Notes: a model not told the origin generated them from the sequence alone. A stretch of 64,000 bases of DNA from Protonemura montana (GCA_947568835.1 OX387602.1:333070-397069), one strand, 5' to 3'. Shown: positions 31,201-46,100, counted from the first letter of the stretch. Program-made: numbers and translations.

Positions 31201-34200
31201 ACGCCGTTGACAAGAAGAGGTCGTGAAACGAACGTTTGAATTGAAAAGATGCGGTTTATAGCGGATTAATGATGGATTGTCTGCCTTGCAGAAGATATCG
31301 CATTTCACTAAGTGATTCACAATGCATCGAAAGCAGTAACTCAGAGCGTAATTATGTGGTTCACATGGATATGATTGAAATATTCAATTCATGCCTCGTT
31401 GGATACCCTTGAGGTGAGACTCTATTCCAACCCGAATACCTAATTATTACGATGCAATAACAGCCCAGGGCTCGGCACAGACATCGAGTGGCCATGCCAG
31501 TTCGTTGGATGCACAGTCATTAGGGAGGAGACGTCTGCCGAGCTCTTTGGCTAACATTCAGTTTCAAATCGAAATTATTGGCCATAACGAGAGAACTTCG
31601 CTTACCATATACTTGCTATATCAAAGAACCTTTTAACGAACAAACGAACAAACCTCCCGCTGCCCCGAAATCTCATCGACTTTTTTCCAGCATATTATCG
31701 AACTATTAAACGAGTTCTAACCACAATGGTTAGGTATACATGGGCTGCCATGCAAACATGATCACGTTTTGGACGCAATCGGTTCGGTCCGCTACGATTC
31801 GTTACCGCAAGAGGGTGAAGACTTTTCTCCCTCGGCAAAAGGCGCCAAGAACGCGGGTCGCCGTCGTCGTCTTCGCGTCGCTTGTTCTGGCAAGCACGCA
31901 AGAGCCGAGGGCAAGTAACGAGGCCCGGCACAACGCCGATTATACACCCGCTAAATCGTGCGAAGGCGCAGCTCGATGCGTGTTATTAGCACGTGGTTTT
32001 CGGTCCAGCACAATTCGGCGAGAATACATGGCTTACAGTCTGTAATTTGTGTACTTTCAGCTGTACCGACACGCTGTGATTATCATGAGGACACAACAGC
32101 ATTCAACACAATAAAATCATTCTTATTTCTTTGCGAAAATAAATGTAACCAGTCATAGATGACCGCTTGGTTTGGGTTTTTACTGGCCCATGGTGCATGT
32201 CCTCATGCATCGAATAGCAATATCACGCCCTCATTAATGATGGTGAATGTAAATGCAAGAAATGGGAGTCGGTGCTTTACCTATGTCCTTGGAGACACCA
32301 GATGGACGATGTGCCACAAAATATTTCCGCGGAACACACATCTGAGAATCTAAAAAGTTGTGCTTCACTGGCATGGCCATACAGTTATCCGCAGATTCAA
32401 TAATGACAACGTACGTCGTACGCATGATCGTGCCATCATGGGCACAGAACCCATGTCCCCAGTGCTATGGCAACACCTAGAGTGTTCCCATCGGTCAACG
32501 GGAATCAGCTATCATCGACTTATCGCACTAAGCACGCTGTTTACGACTGCGCCATTAGATGCGATGCTATAAAACCGACGATAGGTAGGTACAGTCTTTG
32601 GTAGGTACTATCCTCTCTGCGCTGTTCCTGTACGCGGTATGACCGCCGCAGCTTTCTGAATAGCAAGTGCAGTTGCCGTTGTTGCTGTTGCGTGGCACGA
32701 TGAGCAAGAGTTGATTTGATGCCGACTACAGCAGAGTGGCGATAAATAATCACACGATTCGTTATGGCCTACGCAGGACAGTTACAGCAAACTTACAGCT
32801 TGCGCTGAACTTGAAATTAATGTTCGAAAATCTTGCAAAGAAGCCTCAAGAACCTATCCATATTTTATCCAAGTTTACATAATGTATTCGATTTCAATGT
32901 TAATGTTTGCTCTCTGAAAGTGGCGATAGTTTCCCAAGAGCAAACTTATCGTGTCTAAATATCGAAAGATTAATTCTACGACGGTTTAGGTGCCCCGAAC
33001 AATTGGACCGTTTTATACTAGTAGACAATATAGTAGACAATTGTGAACTATTCTAGATGCAAGTGTGCAGATTGTATTTCCCTCAAATTCCTGGCCGCTA
33101 GTTCGGAATGACTGTAGGTAAGTAACAATGAGGCGGATGTTTGTGTGAGTGTACATTTATGTCTCAGTGCCTGTGATGTCATTTGCCAATTGCCGGTGTC
33201 ATTGCCGGGGTTATTTATCGACGCGTGTCTCAGCTTGCAAGTGACTGGTGACAAACAGGGGTGACACGCATGTGCAAAAAGAACGCGCTGGGCCCATTCA
33301 AATATCGTCCTGAACGAAGCACGCACGCGGACCCAAAAACCCGCAGAGGGCTACTCTTCCAGATGACTTACTGTTGACGTGCATCATATTCTTTCATCGA
33401 CTTTGAGTGGCTGACAAGCAAGAGAATCCACTGATATACGTTGGCAACAGGTGAGAGCTCGGCAAGGTGACACCCCTGCGTTAGTCTGGCGGTACATTTT
33501 CTACGTGGAATACTTGACGTCTTTTTATAATACGTGACAACAGAAATTAGTAACAGCAATGTCGGCCGAGTCCTCGGCATGATGACCTACGACAGCGGAA
33601 CTCAAGCGGAACACATTTCAATTGCATTGCAATGCACTCGGTGTGGTACGTGCATGAGAGTACGCACACCATAACTTTGAATGGGCCTAGAATACACGTT
33701 TATGAATCAAGTGAGGTTTAATGCATTTTTAGTAGCGATCAAGTTGAAATGTGTGCGGCTCGGTGGCGTACAGAGTTCTGAACAAGTTGTTAGCATTCGC
33801 AGATAAACGGGTTCCATATCTTGTGAGCTGCAAAGCGCGGGCTGCACACGTCTCAATTGCCGGACTGGAGATGAGTCGCGGCCATCAGCAAATGTCTGAA
33901 CCGAAGCGCTAAGCGTGAGATGAACCTCCAGAACATTGACGCGGTGTTCCATTGCCGGTCGGTGGCTCTAAGCGTACATTTCATGTCAGGATGGCGACCA
34001 GGTCCTCGTCTTATGAGTTTATCAGGGACTCTCGAGTCGCCGCATTGAAATCGTGGACGCAACGGCAATCAAAAATACTCTATCAAATGTGCAACTGGCC
34101 ATGGAATGGTAAATTGGCACAAAGATAACAATTGAAATTTTTATACGCTGCAAAATGAAATGGTGCCTACATTAGTTAAATAAATCGTTGCTTTCAGTTT

Positions 34201-37200
34201 GTTTTTATGAATGTACCGACTTTTCACAGAGGGTCAGCCAAGCGGGATTTAGAACGAATTGCAGTTAGTACTCGCATTACTTATAAAGTGTAGAACCTAT
34301 TGATGAGCACATTTGAACAAATTGTGCGCATCATACGGCGTCAGGAGGATTACCAAGAAAGGCAAACGTGAACGAGTCATGCACTGTTTCGTAATTTCGC
34401 GCGTCTTTCATCGCAATTAATATTCGGCGTACTACTTAGCAATGCGATTAGAGTCGAGCGAGCCGGCGTCGGTGATGGCGTTCTTTACCGAGAGGCGTTA
34501 GACACGAGTGCAAGCTCGCGTGCGCGTTCCGGGTGAGCTAGGGGCGCAAAGTATTACGCCATGGCGTGGATTGAGCGCAGTTCGACGTGATAGCTAGAGA
34601 ATAGGGCCGACGCCGACGCCGACGCACCGTGAAAAGGCGATCGCTGAATGATCTCTGCACGGCTCATGGTCATGGCTGCTCAGGACATGACTGGCACCAG
34701 ACAGACCGTATTGTGCCTATTCTGTTGTGCCCTGCTGTTGCTGCTGTCTTCGCTTTATTAGTGGAATTAACATCATCCGCACTTTGCCACGGCAGAGAAA
34801 CACGAAAAGGCTGAGTACGTTGTCTGCACGTTGGACAGACATACCCCAGGGCCTCGAGGAGCATCTGGGTAGCAGGAATCTGCAATGCTTGGCGGCTGGT
34901 TACGCGTCTGCTAATAAGGCCACCGAGTACAACAGATATCGAGTGCGAATAGCATGCAACTGAGCCAGAGATTTCGAATGGGAATTTGTTGAAACATGTC
35001 CCTTTCATGAGAGGGTAAAACATTAATTTCTAATGCCATTTGAGCAAACGCTTGCATCATGAGTTGGTTTGGACTTCTGGGGGACAAGGCACGAAACTAT
35101 TAAAAAAAGATTACCCGCGGTTAAGCCAAAATTCGAGCCCAATTATTTTTCAAAGTTTTGGTCCACGCCTTCCATCAACAGTATATGTAATTGCATACTA
35201 TTAAATACGAATCTGTGAGATATGAAATTGCTTGAAATAAAGTACGGCTGAATTGCAGTGCACATTAGAGACCAAAGCCCCGAGTCACACCGGCCCAACT
35301 ACGCCTGGACTGTGCTATCATTGGATAACACCCAGCCAAGAATATATCAAGTCGGCTCTTAGTCATAACAGTACACCATTCGTATGGAGTAATTATAAAA
35401 TAATTGTTCACATGCTTGGTTGTGTCTATGCATGGATGAATGCATCTCTGGCAGCAGTGCAGTTGCAAGTAATGACACCGGCACAGGAAGCGTGTCGAGC
35501 TGAAAGAGTGTTACTACCACGCAAAGGGCGCCCGCGAAGACAGAGCGACTGGCCTCATATTTTAAAGTAACAAAGATGCAAAGTGTTACTCTGTTGGCTT
35601 CGAGCACGTGCTTATTATAGCTCTACCTGTGTACAGTCTTTGAAATATCGCACTTTTCGTTCCGATAAATGTGTACCTGTCTCGACAGTGTTCGCGGTGG
35701 TTAGCGAATGCCAGCATGGTACCTAAATACACGGATGAGCGATTTGTGACTCTCAAGTCACGATCGCTTGTCAGATACAATACGGATGTTGAACTGTTAT
35801 CTGATTCAATAATTGAACGGCCGTTTAGAATTTTGGACCCGTTGATTACGCGTCCCTTAGCACCGGTCAAGTCAAAGCCCCGGCCGCCGGTACGGCTCGT
35901 GGCGGCCGGGCAACTAGAACCACGAATTTCACGCGATAAGTCAGAATCGGACTTGCGCGGTCAGCTGCAAAGAAGGTGCAATCTTTTTAATTAAGCAGTT
36001 CACCTTTAAAGCTAGCCGCATCTAATTACAAGAGTTTCGCGAGCAATAAATCTATCGCGTTTACATCGAGCCCGTGTAATTATTATCCATACACCGCGAG
36101 TTCTTCTTAAGTCCACTTCCAGTTTTTGCCGCACGCCATTGTCTGCTGAGTAATCAGAGTAAATGTCAAATTGTTTAATTGGTTCTCAGATTGAACCGAA
36201 TTTCCTGGCTGCTCGCCGCTGTCAGAGACTATGAAGATTTTGCCGCCGCGACTGACTGCAGGTTGCCGAATTAATCATTTCCTTGTCTGTCTAAACGAAA
36301 CGGGCTGGCCAGTCCGTCCCGATTTGCACTGACGAGCTGCCGTAGCTGCGTCGAGATCTCTTGATGGTCCAGCGCAGACGACTCCGAAGTCCCGAACGAT
36401 GATTCCTCATCTCTGACCACTCATTGCTAGCGACCAGAACCTCCAACTTAACGAGAGAGACTGCTATTTTACACGCGTACATTGGTTGACCCTTATTAGT
36501 AAGTCAGTGCAAGTTCAAACGGAATAAGACGACTCTCGTGACACCAAAATATCTTTGAGCACTAAGTTTCTTACTCAAACAATTCGTAAAAAGTGCCAAC
36601 GCCAAGTTTTTCGAGTACCTGAGGCAATGACGGAAGAAAAGTTTTTAGCAGCCGTTAAATCATCTAATTCGTCGACCCACGGTGTGAATGTCAATACCGG
36701 CTGAAGGAGTACCTACATACTTGATGGTCCTCCATGCCGCGTATAGGTACAGCGTCCCGGTCCCAGGTCAACCCCGCGCAGCCGCGTGAAACACCTGACA
36801 GTCGCCGACCCAGCGCGGCCGCTGAGATCAGCAATTATCACATTCCCGCGTCCCTCGCGTTGTTTCGAATTCTCTAAGAGTTGCATGATCGGATTGACCG
36901 AGTTGCTTTACGTTCTGCCTAACCGATCTTCTACCGCAAAGTCGACCTGCTCGCGAGATGCAGTAAAACAATTAAAATTTGTAAGTGCCGGATAGTTTTG
37001 TTTCAATAAGTTTTGATGGCCTCGCATTTACCTAAGATCGATAAACTCTGACGTGAAGGCGAGCGAAATGTGGCCGAGAGCCTGCTGGACCTAACGGCAT
37101 CGACATGTGGAGGTGCCACGTCCATAAACTCAATACAGACTGGCCTTTTAACATCAATCCCACATCAGCACAACGGCGAGGAATTGTTGCTGGCACCAGC

Positions 37201-40200
37201 AAAGCCCCTCCGAGCTGGGCACATTGTTTTTGTTTAGCGGGATCGACCTCAAGGCGTTGCTTCGGAATGTGACAAGAGTAAATCGTTTTTTGATCGCGTG
37301 GGTGAATGCCGTGTCAATGGCACGACCATGATTCATAAAGTAACACCGCGCGCTAGGGCACCCACGGCAATCAAACAATTGGACTCAGTAGGTTATGTCG
37401 GCATCTGTGTTTGCTGGCTAGCCGATTACACCCAGCGTGGCCGCAAGCAGCAGGTGTCTTATGGACACTGTAAGCGATAGTGAGTACCAACAGGTGTCCG
37501 AGGCGCTGGAGCGACATCAACGCGACGATTGCTAAGTAGCCCGCGAAGTGCCGTGCGACTCCGTCCACGTTTCCAAGTTTTCATTTCGCGGCTCAAAATT
37601 GAAAATGCCAAAAAAGATGTTAACTGTACTCGAGGGGTCTACCGCGAGTCGCACTAGATTAGAAAACTTTTCACCGCGCGCGCCGTGCGATAATTTATTT
37701 TGTTTGCTATGATGAGGTGTCTGAAGGTAATATTCGCACCTATCATGCTCATTGAATCACGAGGAGTAATTCCCTCTTGTCTGGCTTGATTCTGATTACG
37801 ACTTATGAATTATCGTAAAATATGTTTGAAGAGTAATTTATTTATTGTGCCAAGTCATGCATGAAGCTCGCAGCTTGTTGGTTCAGAGCAAATCACAGGT
37901 AGAGAGCTGTGTTTACTAACTCCCGTAATAAATATCATCTGCGGCCGGCTGCGCTGATTAACAGCTCTACATAAAGTGGCATCAACCACAGCCAGGGCAG
38001 AGACATCACACAATTACAGTCTTCCTCCATCGCCGACCAATCAGCATGTGTAATCAGAGGTCCTCTCAGGCACCACTGGCTTGGTGCTCTTTGCAGAGGA
38101 GACAAGCGGTCCTCCCAGGCGTCTAGCATCGGTGTCACCGGCTGATGTTGGCGAAATGTTGCGTGACACTTCTAATTTGCACGCTACTCTTATATTTACG
38201 TTAAAATTACGTCCAAGCTCTTACACTAAATTACTGTTTTTAAATGTCCATCAAGAGAATGTCTGTGGTTTTCCTATTTAAAAATTTTCCCAGATGCAAG
38301 CGCGAATCGCTGCTTGAACCCAACACCTTTGCAGCGATGAAGAAAGTGTGTCGGCTTTTTTTGTACAACACAAGTCTGCATGCAGTATTGACTTGTCGAA
38401 AAGCAAGCTGATTAACGAAATATTAATTGGGTGCACGTTGAACTTACTGCGAAAGTTAAGAGTCCACCAATGAGCAGCCAGCATGGCACCTTGCTTCGTC
38501 CAATCCTCATCGTGGAACCAGAGAGCGGCTCTCCTGAAAACAGCATCAGATTATTAATTAAGGAAGTATTTTAATGACCACTGCAGCTACCTTTACAGAG
38601 ACGGTGTGAAGGGATTTTTAATTAACTGCAGAAAGAAGACTAATGATTACTCATTTTTACAGACAAAAAATGTGATATTCTCTTCCATATAACTCTAATC
38701 AAATAATTTACACGAAAAAATGTGTGAGACCGACCTCGATTCGCTGGCAGGAAAAACAACGGAATTTCGAGTTTGCTTCTCAGCCAAGACAGCCGAATGC
38801 ATTTGCATCTGAATTAAATGTTTCTCGCTAAATGCAGACATTCTTTGCTACCAATAAGACAATGTGTCACAAGAAGAGAGACATCGGAACAGCGTGTCCC
38901 AAAACTTATTCCCCGCAGCGAACGACGCCTCGACATGCACTGCAAGCGCACGCCGTGCAGGTTTATCCATCGTAGCGCGTGCCGTTCAATTTGTTCTTCC
39001 TATATGTGTACTAATTGTTATTAACATGAAGTTAATTTAACTCCTTTTGTAAGCACAAGTTGTTCCGATGCTAATAGAATTCTGAGCCTGTTGAATAGAT
39101 CAGACCACTCAGTCCCACTCTTTATTTGCGTGCATAGGCTTTATATTGAATAGGCAACACGACGTAATACATCATGAACTAATGGTTTCACACGAGCTAA
39201 GTCGACAAATAACCAGGTTACGTTTGCCATGAAAACGCCACAGAAAACTTTGTAGGAAAATGGTATTTTCCGCACAAATGGCCGAGACGCGGTCATCTGA
39301 CTGGTCGACTTTTGGAATGACTGGCCGATCGTAAGGCGTCCATCTGAGCTGGCTCATCCCGCGCGTTGTTCATAGAGGCAGGTATTCGAATGCATGTTTG
39401 CGACATGGATAGTGAAGATGCGACGGAGGCTTCTGGTGTCGAGGAATGCTGTTTGCCTGCATAAATGACACAGTGCCGAGCAAGTGGCGAGCGGAGAGCG
39501 CTGGCCGGACAGCCAGAGAGCGAGCGGCCGATCGAGCAGCTCGCCTAGCGTTATGATCGAGCGATGCCCATTGTTTACTGTGTGCAGTTATGATACAGGA
39601 AAGTGCAGTTATGATGAGGAGACGCATCCCGAAATATAAATTAAGAACGCTGGGCACAAGAATGGTACTACGGCTGTTATTTCAGCGATAAATCACAAGC
39701 ACGTCCACAGTGTGTGTGTTTTTTTTCCTTCAATGCGACGACACAGCTGAAACAATTTTCCGGGTTCTTTTGAAGGAAGGTAGATATGAGCTTGCTCAAT
39801 GCTAAGCCTTTTGACCGCGTGAACCGAGCGCTCGGTACTGCGCTCGGGGGTCGCTCTCAGTACTGTAGAAACTGTGCAACCCCTCGATCAGCCAGCACCT
39901 ATGTCGACATGGGGCGAGCCGAGTCGCGCAGTCAATCCTCGAGAAATTATCGTTCCTTAACCTTCACCCACTTAGGTTGAAAACCCATCTGCTCCAGTTG
40001 CCCATCGTTGGTTTGGTCCTGTGCGAAGTCGCCGCGAAAGACAGGCGTGACTTTCTGGTCGACCACCGCTGGCTTTTAGCAGGTATTATCTAGCAGTGGC
40101 GTCTCTAGCACCTGACAGATCAAAGGCATGAGCACCGCACCGCTTTTGCCCCACCTAGGAGAACACCACTGGCCGACAAGGGCGCTGAAACATTACACTA

Positions 40201-43052
40201 TTATAACGGTACAGGTTACGTAACTGCACACTAGACCGAGCGCTGAGGTACGCATCGAGTGCCCCTGAAGCCCGGCCCGGCCCGGATCGTTTACCTTTGC
40301 AAATTACTAACTAATATTAGCGGCCGCGACTTGAGCTCAGTTGCGTGGTAGCTACGATTGTTTATTGCTCTTCTCTCAAGAGTTGATTGGTTAGCCATGA
40401 AATATGTGCTGCTCAACTCTATCATTTTACCTTTCAAGTATGCGTAGTTCAACTTAATCATTTACGAATAAATAATTTTCGTGTCAGAAGTCGCAGCTCG
40501 CCTTATTTACATAACGAATTCGTAGGGTTTTAGCCAAAAGTGTACACCCTCTATTGTAAGTCGTGTGGCCGTATTGTGTCGATAGCGCAGTACCGTCTGT
40601 TGCCGGAAGAACTGACTGCTGCTGGTACATAGTGGATCCTGTCAGTCCTGTGCAGATTGTCAGCGCCGGTGTGGTTCACCGCAAATCCGCACGGCCGACC
40701 AGAGCGATCCTAAGTCGCTGCTTTTTTCGAAATAAATGCTTCGTGCAGAAAGATAAATCAAATCCTAATAAGGGTATTATTTGTTCCCGCAAAAATCTTT
40801 TAAATTATAGTGAACAGCGACGTTAATTCTACGGCCGACCGACCGTCATAACTTTTGCAGCGCCCAGCTCGGCACCTCCACCGATGCTGACGGTCCTTCA
40901 ATTTATACAAGAAGATACAAGTGTGTTGCGCCGTTGTTTTCGTCCAGCCAAGTGGCCGTTCTGGTCCGTTTGGTTGGGCTTGCTCGTTGGGGGGTAATCT
41001 CCTAACAATATCTACATCGCGCGGCGGTTCGTGTGTGTACTCGTGCTGCCGCGGGGGGATTGGGGGAGGGGGGGGGGACATGATGTGTGGCCTGCGCAGG
41101 GACATGTAGTTGTCACGATGCAGTACGACGGGTACTGAGGGGAACGAGCTCTGCTTGCAACAGGATTCCCCCCAAACATGATGTATTCTTGATTCTTTAG
41201 GCATGCAAAGGAAATAATGCGACTTGCGGGATACTTGTTTAGGAAAACATGGAAAATATCAAGTTAACACTTTTGTGTGAATGAAAAGGTTGATAATGAA
41301 ATACAATGGCACTGTGTGTAATTATGTAGACTTAACAAAGGCTGGCCACTGATTCAACTTGTTCCATCTTCAGATGCAGGGCGCGGGACATCCCACAAAC
41401 AATACCACGTCTGACATGGCACGAAAGTTCACAAGTCTTTCGACGCTATGTTATCCTGACAAAGCAAACGTTTTGAACGCCTTTGGCGATGCGCTACACA
41501 CACCCATATTTCGATATTTTCATGAAACTTATAGTAATATGCCGCCGTTCGAAGAGAGTGCCAATATTGAGCGACAATGCGCCACTTTCAAGTCCGACAT
41601 TGGCATGTCTTTTGGCAAGACTCGAGGAAGACGTGAGTGACCTGCGACGGGACGTGGTCGGTCGCAGCTTCTGTCTTGTCGCAATCGCACGACGAGAACC
41701 GAACATTTTAAACAATTCTCAATGCAAGTTTGCGAGATAAAATTTAGATTTCACGGCATAATGTTCTAGCGGGTCGTCCCATCGGTCGGGTAATAGGAAG
41801 ATATGCTTGGATGCACACTCGCCTTCAATCTGTACATTGTAATAAGGCTAAACCATGACTGACAAGGCAAGTCGTACACAAAGCTAACTCCAATCCAATA
41901 ATGCTCGTATTGTTGCCAATTAAGTCCATCATGGAGCTACAAACATTATCTCGTGAAAGAGCTGTTATTATTTATGAAAAATAAGGATAACCATGATGGT
42001 GAAAACAGCACATGTATAGCAATGTCTGCACGGTGCCAGAAGGCAGGAGAAGGTAACACTGAACAGCTGGACAGTTCTTGCGGTGCTCTAGAGCAGTGGG
42101 CGATCTGTCAGTACGGTGAACATGAAATTGGCAGGTCGACATATGTCTTGCGAACTCGGTTTGTCATCGACAGAAATTCCCGGCTAGTCACTGCGTTGTC
42201 CGTCCACCAACCGCTGGAGCAGCGCGTTTTGCGCCCTAGATGCTTCGAGAACACCGCCGAGCTAATGCAGGCTCATGCTCGGGGCGCATGGAATCCGCCT
42301 CGAAGTTTAAAGATTATCAGCCAATCACAGATTCAGATTCAGGGGGGCAACGTCACCCCCAGCTTTATGGGGGTGAGGCTTAAACTCTGCTTCGTGGATC
42401 CGGTCTTAGGATATTCCTACCAGCCAAGCAGCTACGAAACTTCACCAAAATGCAGTTGTTTGAACGTTTCGCCCATTCATCATCGCAGTCATCATTCGCA
42501 GTAATGATCCTAACAGTCGTGCTGATGCCAATCGTGCTTTGGTCAATTCTGTGGAAGTGTGATTCAGGGACAAAGCCGCTGAACGTACGAACCTGGTGTT
42601 AAATGTTTTATTGAACAAGCAAGAAAAGTGCATTTCATTGATGCAAGAATTCGTTCCCTTTTGACGGCGAATGCAATACACGTAAGATTGCAATAAGTAA
42701 TACAATAAACTGTGCGAACCATTTTATAAATCAACACATGGTTAGCAATAAAAGTGTTTGATTTTTTGTTCGGTGAATAAAACTCGGCATGCTTGAGCTG
42801 GTTTGAAGTAAATTATTTTAAAATCCCTTTATAACCCTAGTTTAGGTGGTAAGCGTTTGACACCAGATACACTGGAGGTAAGGTGGTTACCAGTAACCAG
42901 CAATTATTCTGCACGTGAGATTATCTGGGTTCGTGTGCTCGAGTAATGAGCGGTTTCAGGTGGAATTGCATGTCGTAGTCTACGGGGCTCGCGACAAGCT
43001 CCGGCGACGGTGAGTTACCGCTCTTCGGAGGTTGCGACGTCGGCCGAAGACG
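28279..43052. other. Long region without recognised genes (upstream of ZP gene 2)
   Basis: About 14.8 kb in which I recognise no exon. It probably includes the 5' intron(s), first exon and promoter of ZP gene 2 on the minus strand. Minus-strand frames with signal-peptide-like starts occur at 39626 (MRLLIITALSCIITAHS) and 33580 (MPRTRPTLLLLISVV), but neither has a donor in the phase-0 register needed by the exon at 28278. A G-rich tract at 41053-41078 could form a quadruplex. GACGCC hexamers repeat at 34608-34625. Confidence 0.5.
41053..41078 (+). repeat. G-rich tract, possible quadruplex
   Basis: Runs of six, five and ten G separated by one to three bases (GGGGGGATTGGGGGA then ten G). It is long enough for an intramolecular G-quadruplex. 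No gene context. Confidence 0.7.
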
Positions 43053-43187
43053 ATGACCACGCTGACCAAGGGGTCACGGGCGGCGCGGCACGGCTGCTTC
43101 ATCCTCCTCCTCCTCCCTCTCCTCCTTCTCTTCGGCCATTGCGCCACATCGTCTATGCAACTAACTGTCCTCTTCGCAAGGACCTGA
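43053..43187 (+). CDS. Possible small secreted ORF or signal-peptide exon (44 codons)
   Basis: ATG at 43053 opens a 44-codon frame: a short basic start (MTTLTKGSRAARHGC), a strong hydrophobic core (FILLLLPLLLLFG), then HCATSS as a plausible cleavage region, and a stop at 43185. It reads as a convincing signal peptide, either of a micropeptide or as the first coding exon of a plus-strand gene not otherwise visible. Against it: the core comes from a CTC/CTT low-complexity tract, an excellent donor (ACG|GTGAGT) lies before it at 43009, and the tract plus GCAAG at 43178 could instead be a splice acceptor. No similar protein is recognised. Confidence 0.25.
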   Translation: MTTLTKGSRAARHGCFILLLLPLLLLFGHCATSSMQLTVLFART

Positions 43188-46100
43188 CAAAACTCACAGC
43201 AATCAAACAAAGTGGTTTTCCTTCACGTTTGGACATTGAACTATCGTTTAACGTCTTATCGTTGCAATGAGCCATAACGAAAGCTTCTTTTATCTCCTGG
43301 GACTGATCTGAACCGATGGTACCACACAGATGTGCTGTAGTCATTTGGGATTTTGCGGCGATGTATCGGCGGGACGCAGCCGGCACCGATTGCATTGGTT
43401 TCAGGAGCTGGCCGATGGATTTCCCCATAGCGCTGTGTGACTACCCCACGCGCACGTTTAGTCCATAAGTCGAGGAGGATCTCCTGTAGCTGCCGTTGCG
43501 CATTATGATGAACATGAAGCCACGTGCTTTCTGAGCAATTAAAACATCTTGATTAGTGGAGACCAGCTCGCCTTATGCTTCTAGGAGATTGATGCCAAGT
43601 GCGGATGAAGTTGTGTTTCGTGATATTAGATAAAATCATCGCAGTATATAAATTTAATCTCAGACGTTGCACGTTTTAGAAACATTCGCAGCCACGGCTG
43701 GCAAATGAATTTCCGAAATGGTTTTATCGTGTATAACTGGTGTATTGGCCGAGGAGCGGACTGCGGCGAGGGTCGCGCGCGGCGACGGCACTAGGTCCGG
43801 GTCGCGACCTCCGAGACCGAACACGCACGTGTCCCGTCCCGGCTGGACCGAGGCCCGCATAAATCACCCGTCGATCTCGTCGCCAAGTAGCCGACGTCGT
43901 GAACCCGACGCCCGCTCGACGCTCGCTGCCCCTTCTACTGACCAGGTTCCCAGCTAGCTAGAGCTGCTACCAGCTGACGGACCTTCCGACTTGAATTCAC
44001 CACCGCTTACTGTTGCTATGCTGAAATGAACACCTCGCTTGATATTTAGAGCACGCCAATTAAATGGCTTGGCATTGCCTCGTGGAACGGGATAATTAAT
44101 TAGGCGGATTTATATGCCCTTCCCCCGTAACGTTGTCATGCATCCTTATATCTCCAAATAGCACGAACTTGTGTATTTTGATTATACGATTCGCGGTACG
44201 ATCATGCACTTACAATGGCAGACCACATGGGTTGACAGGCATTGTCTTCTTTATGCAATATCATTATACTGTCCGTTGTCACAGCGATAATTTCTTCTTT
44301 GTCAGTTGTTGTGTACTGGGCAGTACAATTTTCATCAATGTCACTCATAATTTGACGTTAGAATCGCGATCACGTTACCTTGTGCAGACAGACTGATTCT
44401 GAGCGCGAGCTGGACAACTTTAGTGCCGGCACCAGCCAACGACCAGCCCGAGCGGTAAGCTCGAGGAGCAGAAGATCCTGAATGAATCTCTTTTTTCCCA
44501 CCAAGGCTGCAACGAGTCTCTGTGAATCACGACTCCACTGCAGAGGCCGATTGAGCCCTGCCGTGTAACGCCGAGGTATTTACAGATTCTTGATATCGCT
44601 AATGGAATTGGAAACGTCATTGAAAGACGAGTCTGTTTTCTTCTTCGTTTTAGAGACAACGTCCTTGATGGAGCAGGATTGAATTTCGACACAGGACAAC
44701 GGTTATTTCGGTTGCTTTCAAATTATAAAGACAATAACAAAGTAATGTCAAAGATGACCCTTATTTCATGGTCTTGATTTATGATCGCGACTAAATCACA
44801 TTTGTTAGAAATGGTGAAGCGTATGTAATTTGTTAAATTTACTGGAAGGAAGTGTAACGGCCCCCGATAACTGTAACGTAGTGAAACACTGCAGTAAAAC
44901 AACACCATACATTTACCACAACACCAATATACATTTACTATGTTGACTATGTCCTGGATTTGAAATCAATACAATAAAATACAATACAATACAATACAGC
45001 ATTTACGTTGATATGCAATATGTCCTAACATATATTTATTTGTGATTCCCTGCATTAGCACCAGCAGGTTCAAAGGAGGTTTTGTCTGGGGGAGATTGAA
45101 ACCCAACTTGGGGGCTGGAACTTGTAAATGTATTTTAGAGGTTTTACCGCATACAATCCGCGTCACCGGCATTACACCAAGTTTATTTCAAGAACGGTTT
45201 CGAGCCCGCCGACCGTTCAGATGGCGGCAAATGTGCAATTTGGTTCCCGAAGTAAAAAATGTAATCAGATAATAATCAGGTATAAAATTGTGTGCACATA
45301 CTCTTTTCAATGCAGTAGTGTGCTTTACGTGAGCTTATTATGCAGTCCTCGCTCGACCAATACCCAGAGTACCGCACAAAAAAGTCTGTAATCCTACCGG
45401 AGACTTCAACGCAAGACGCATGCGGTGCATCTCAAATCGAGCGTCGCTCGTTCTTTGCAAAGGCGACACAAAAAATGCACTAAGTGCATTTTTACACGGC
45501 TAGAATACACCCGATGAAATCACTCGTCCCCATGAAACGCAAATAGAGGTCGTCGTAACAGAAAATGATGCCAATACGTAGACACTTATCTTATACCTAC
45601 AATGCCAACTCGTGCTTCGCGAAGCTACTTGCCTGTTTGGCAATATATCTACAATTAAGACATTTTGTTTACCAATTGTAACAAATAAATAACGTTTGAA
45701 AGTTTGAGCATCGAAGCAGCACCGCATTTACGTTACCGTGTGAACACTAGTTACTGAAAATGATGTGCTCTTGAAAGTTGGATGGTACGAAACATAAAAT
45801 TAACTTCAATCGCAGATATGAAATTAAGGCCCAATCTCATCTACAAAGCGACACGCCCGCAACAGGAAGCTATTGATATAATTTGGGCACATTATGTGCA
45901 ACTTGTATCGATAATTGGGAGTACGATTTGGAGGTACAGTTTTGCTTCGACATCAGCCAGGAGTCTGCGTCAGCCACGACGCCAGCTTTTGTCGGCTCTT
46001 GGGTCACGGCACTCGAGAGGGATGAGGGTTCTAATTGTCATTGTGAATTCCACTTCCGGGGCCAAGTCGTTGAGTCACGCGGCCACTAATTTACAGGTAT

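Noticed and set aside
33368-33580. Minus-strand frame MPRTRPTLLLLISVV as exon 1 of ZP gene 2
   Set aside because: Possible donors are weak and in phase 2 or 1.
39370-39657. Signal-peptide-like minus-strand frame (MRLLIITALSCIITAHS) as exon 1 of ZP gene 2
   Set aside because: Its only fair donor (ACACA|GTAAAC) is phase 1, while the exon at 28278 needs phase 0; part of the hydrophobic stretch comes from a short direct repeat.
41953-42504. 183-codon plus-strand frame
   Set aside because: Starts with GTG, has no recognisable domain, no splice context, and its length is near the chance maximum for this much sequence.
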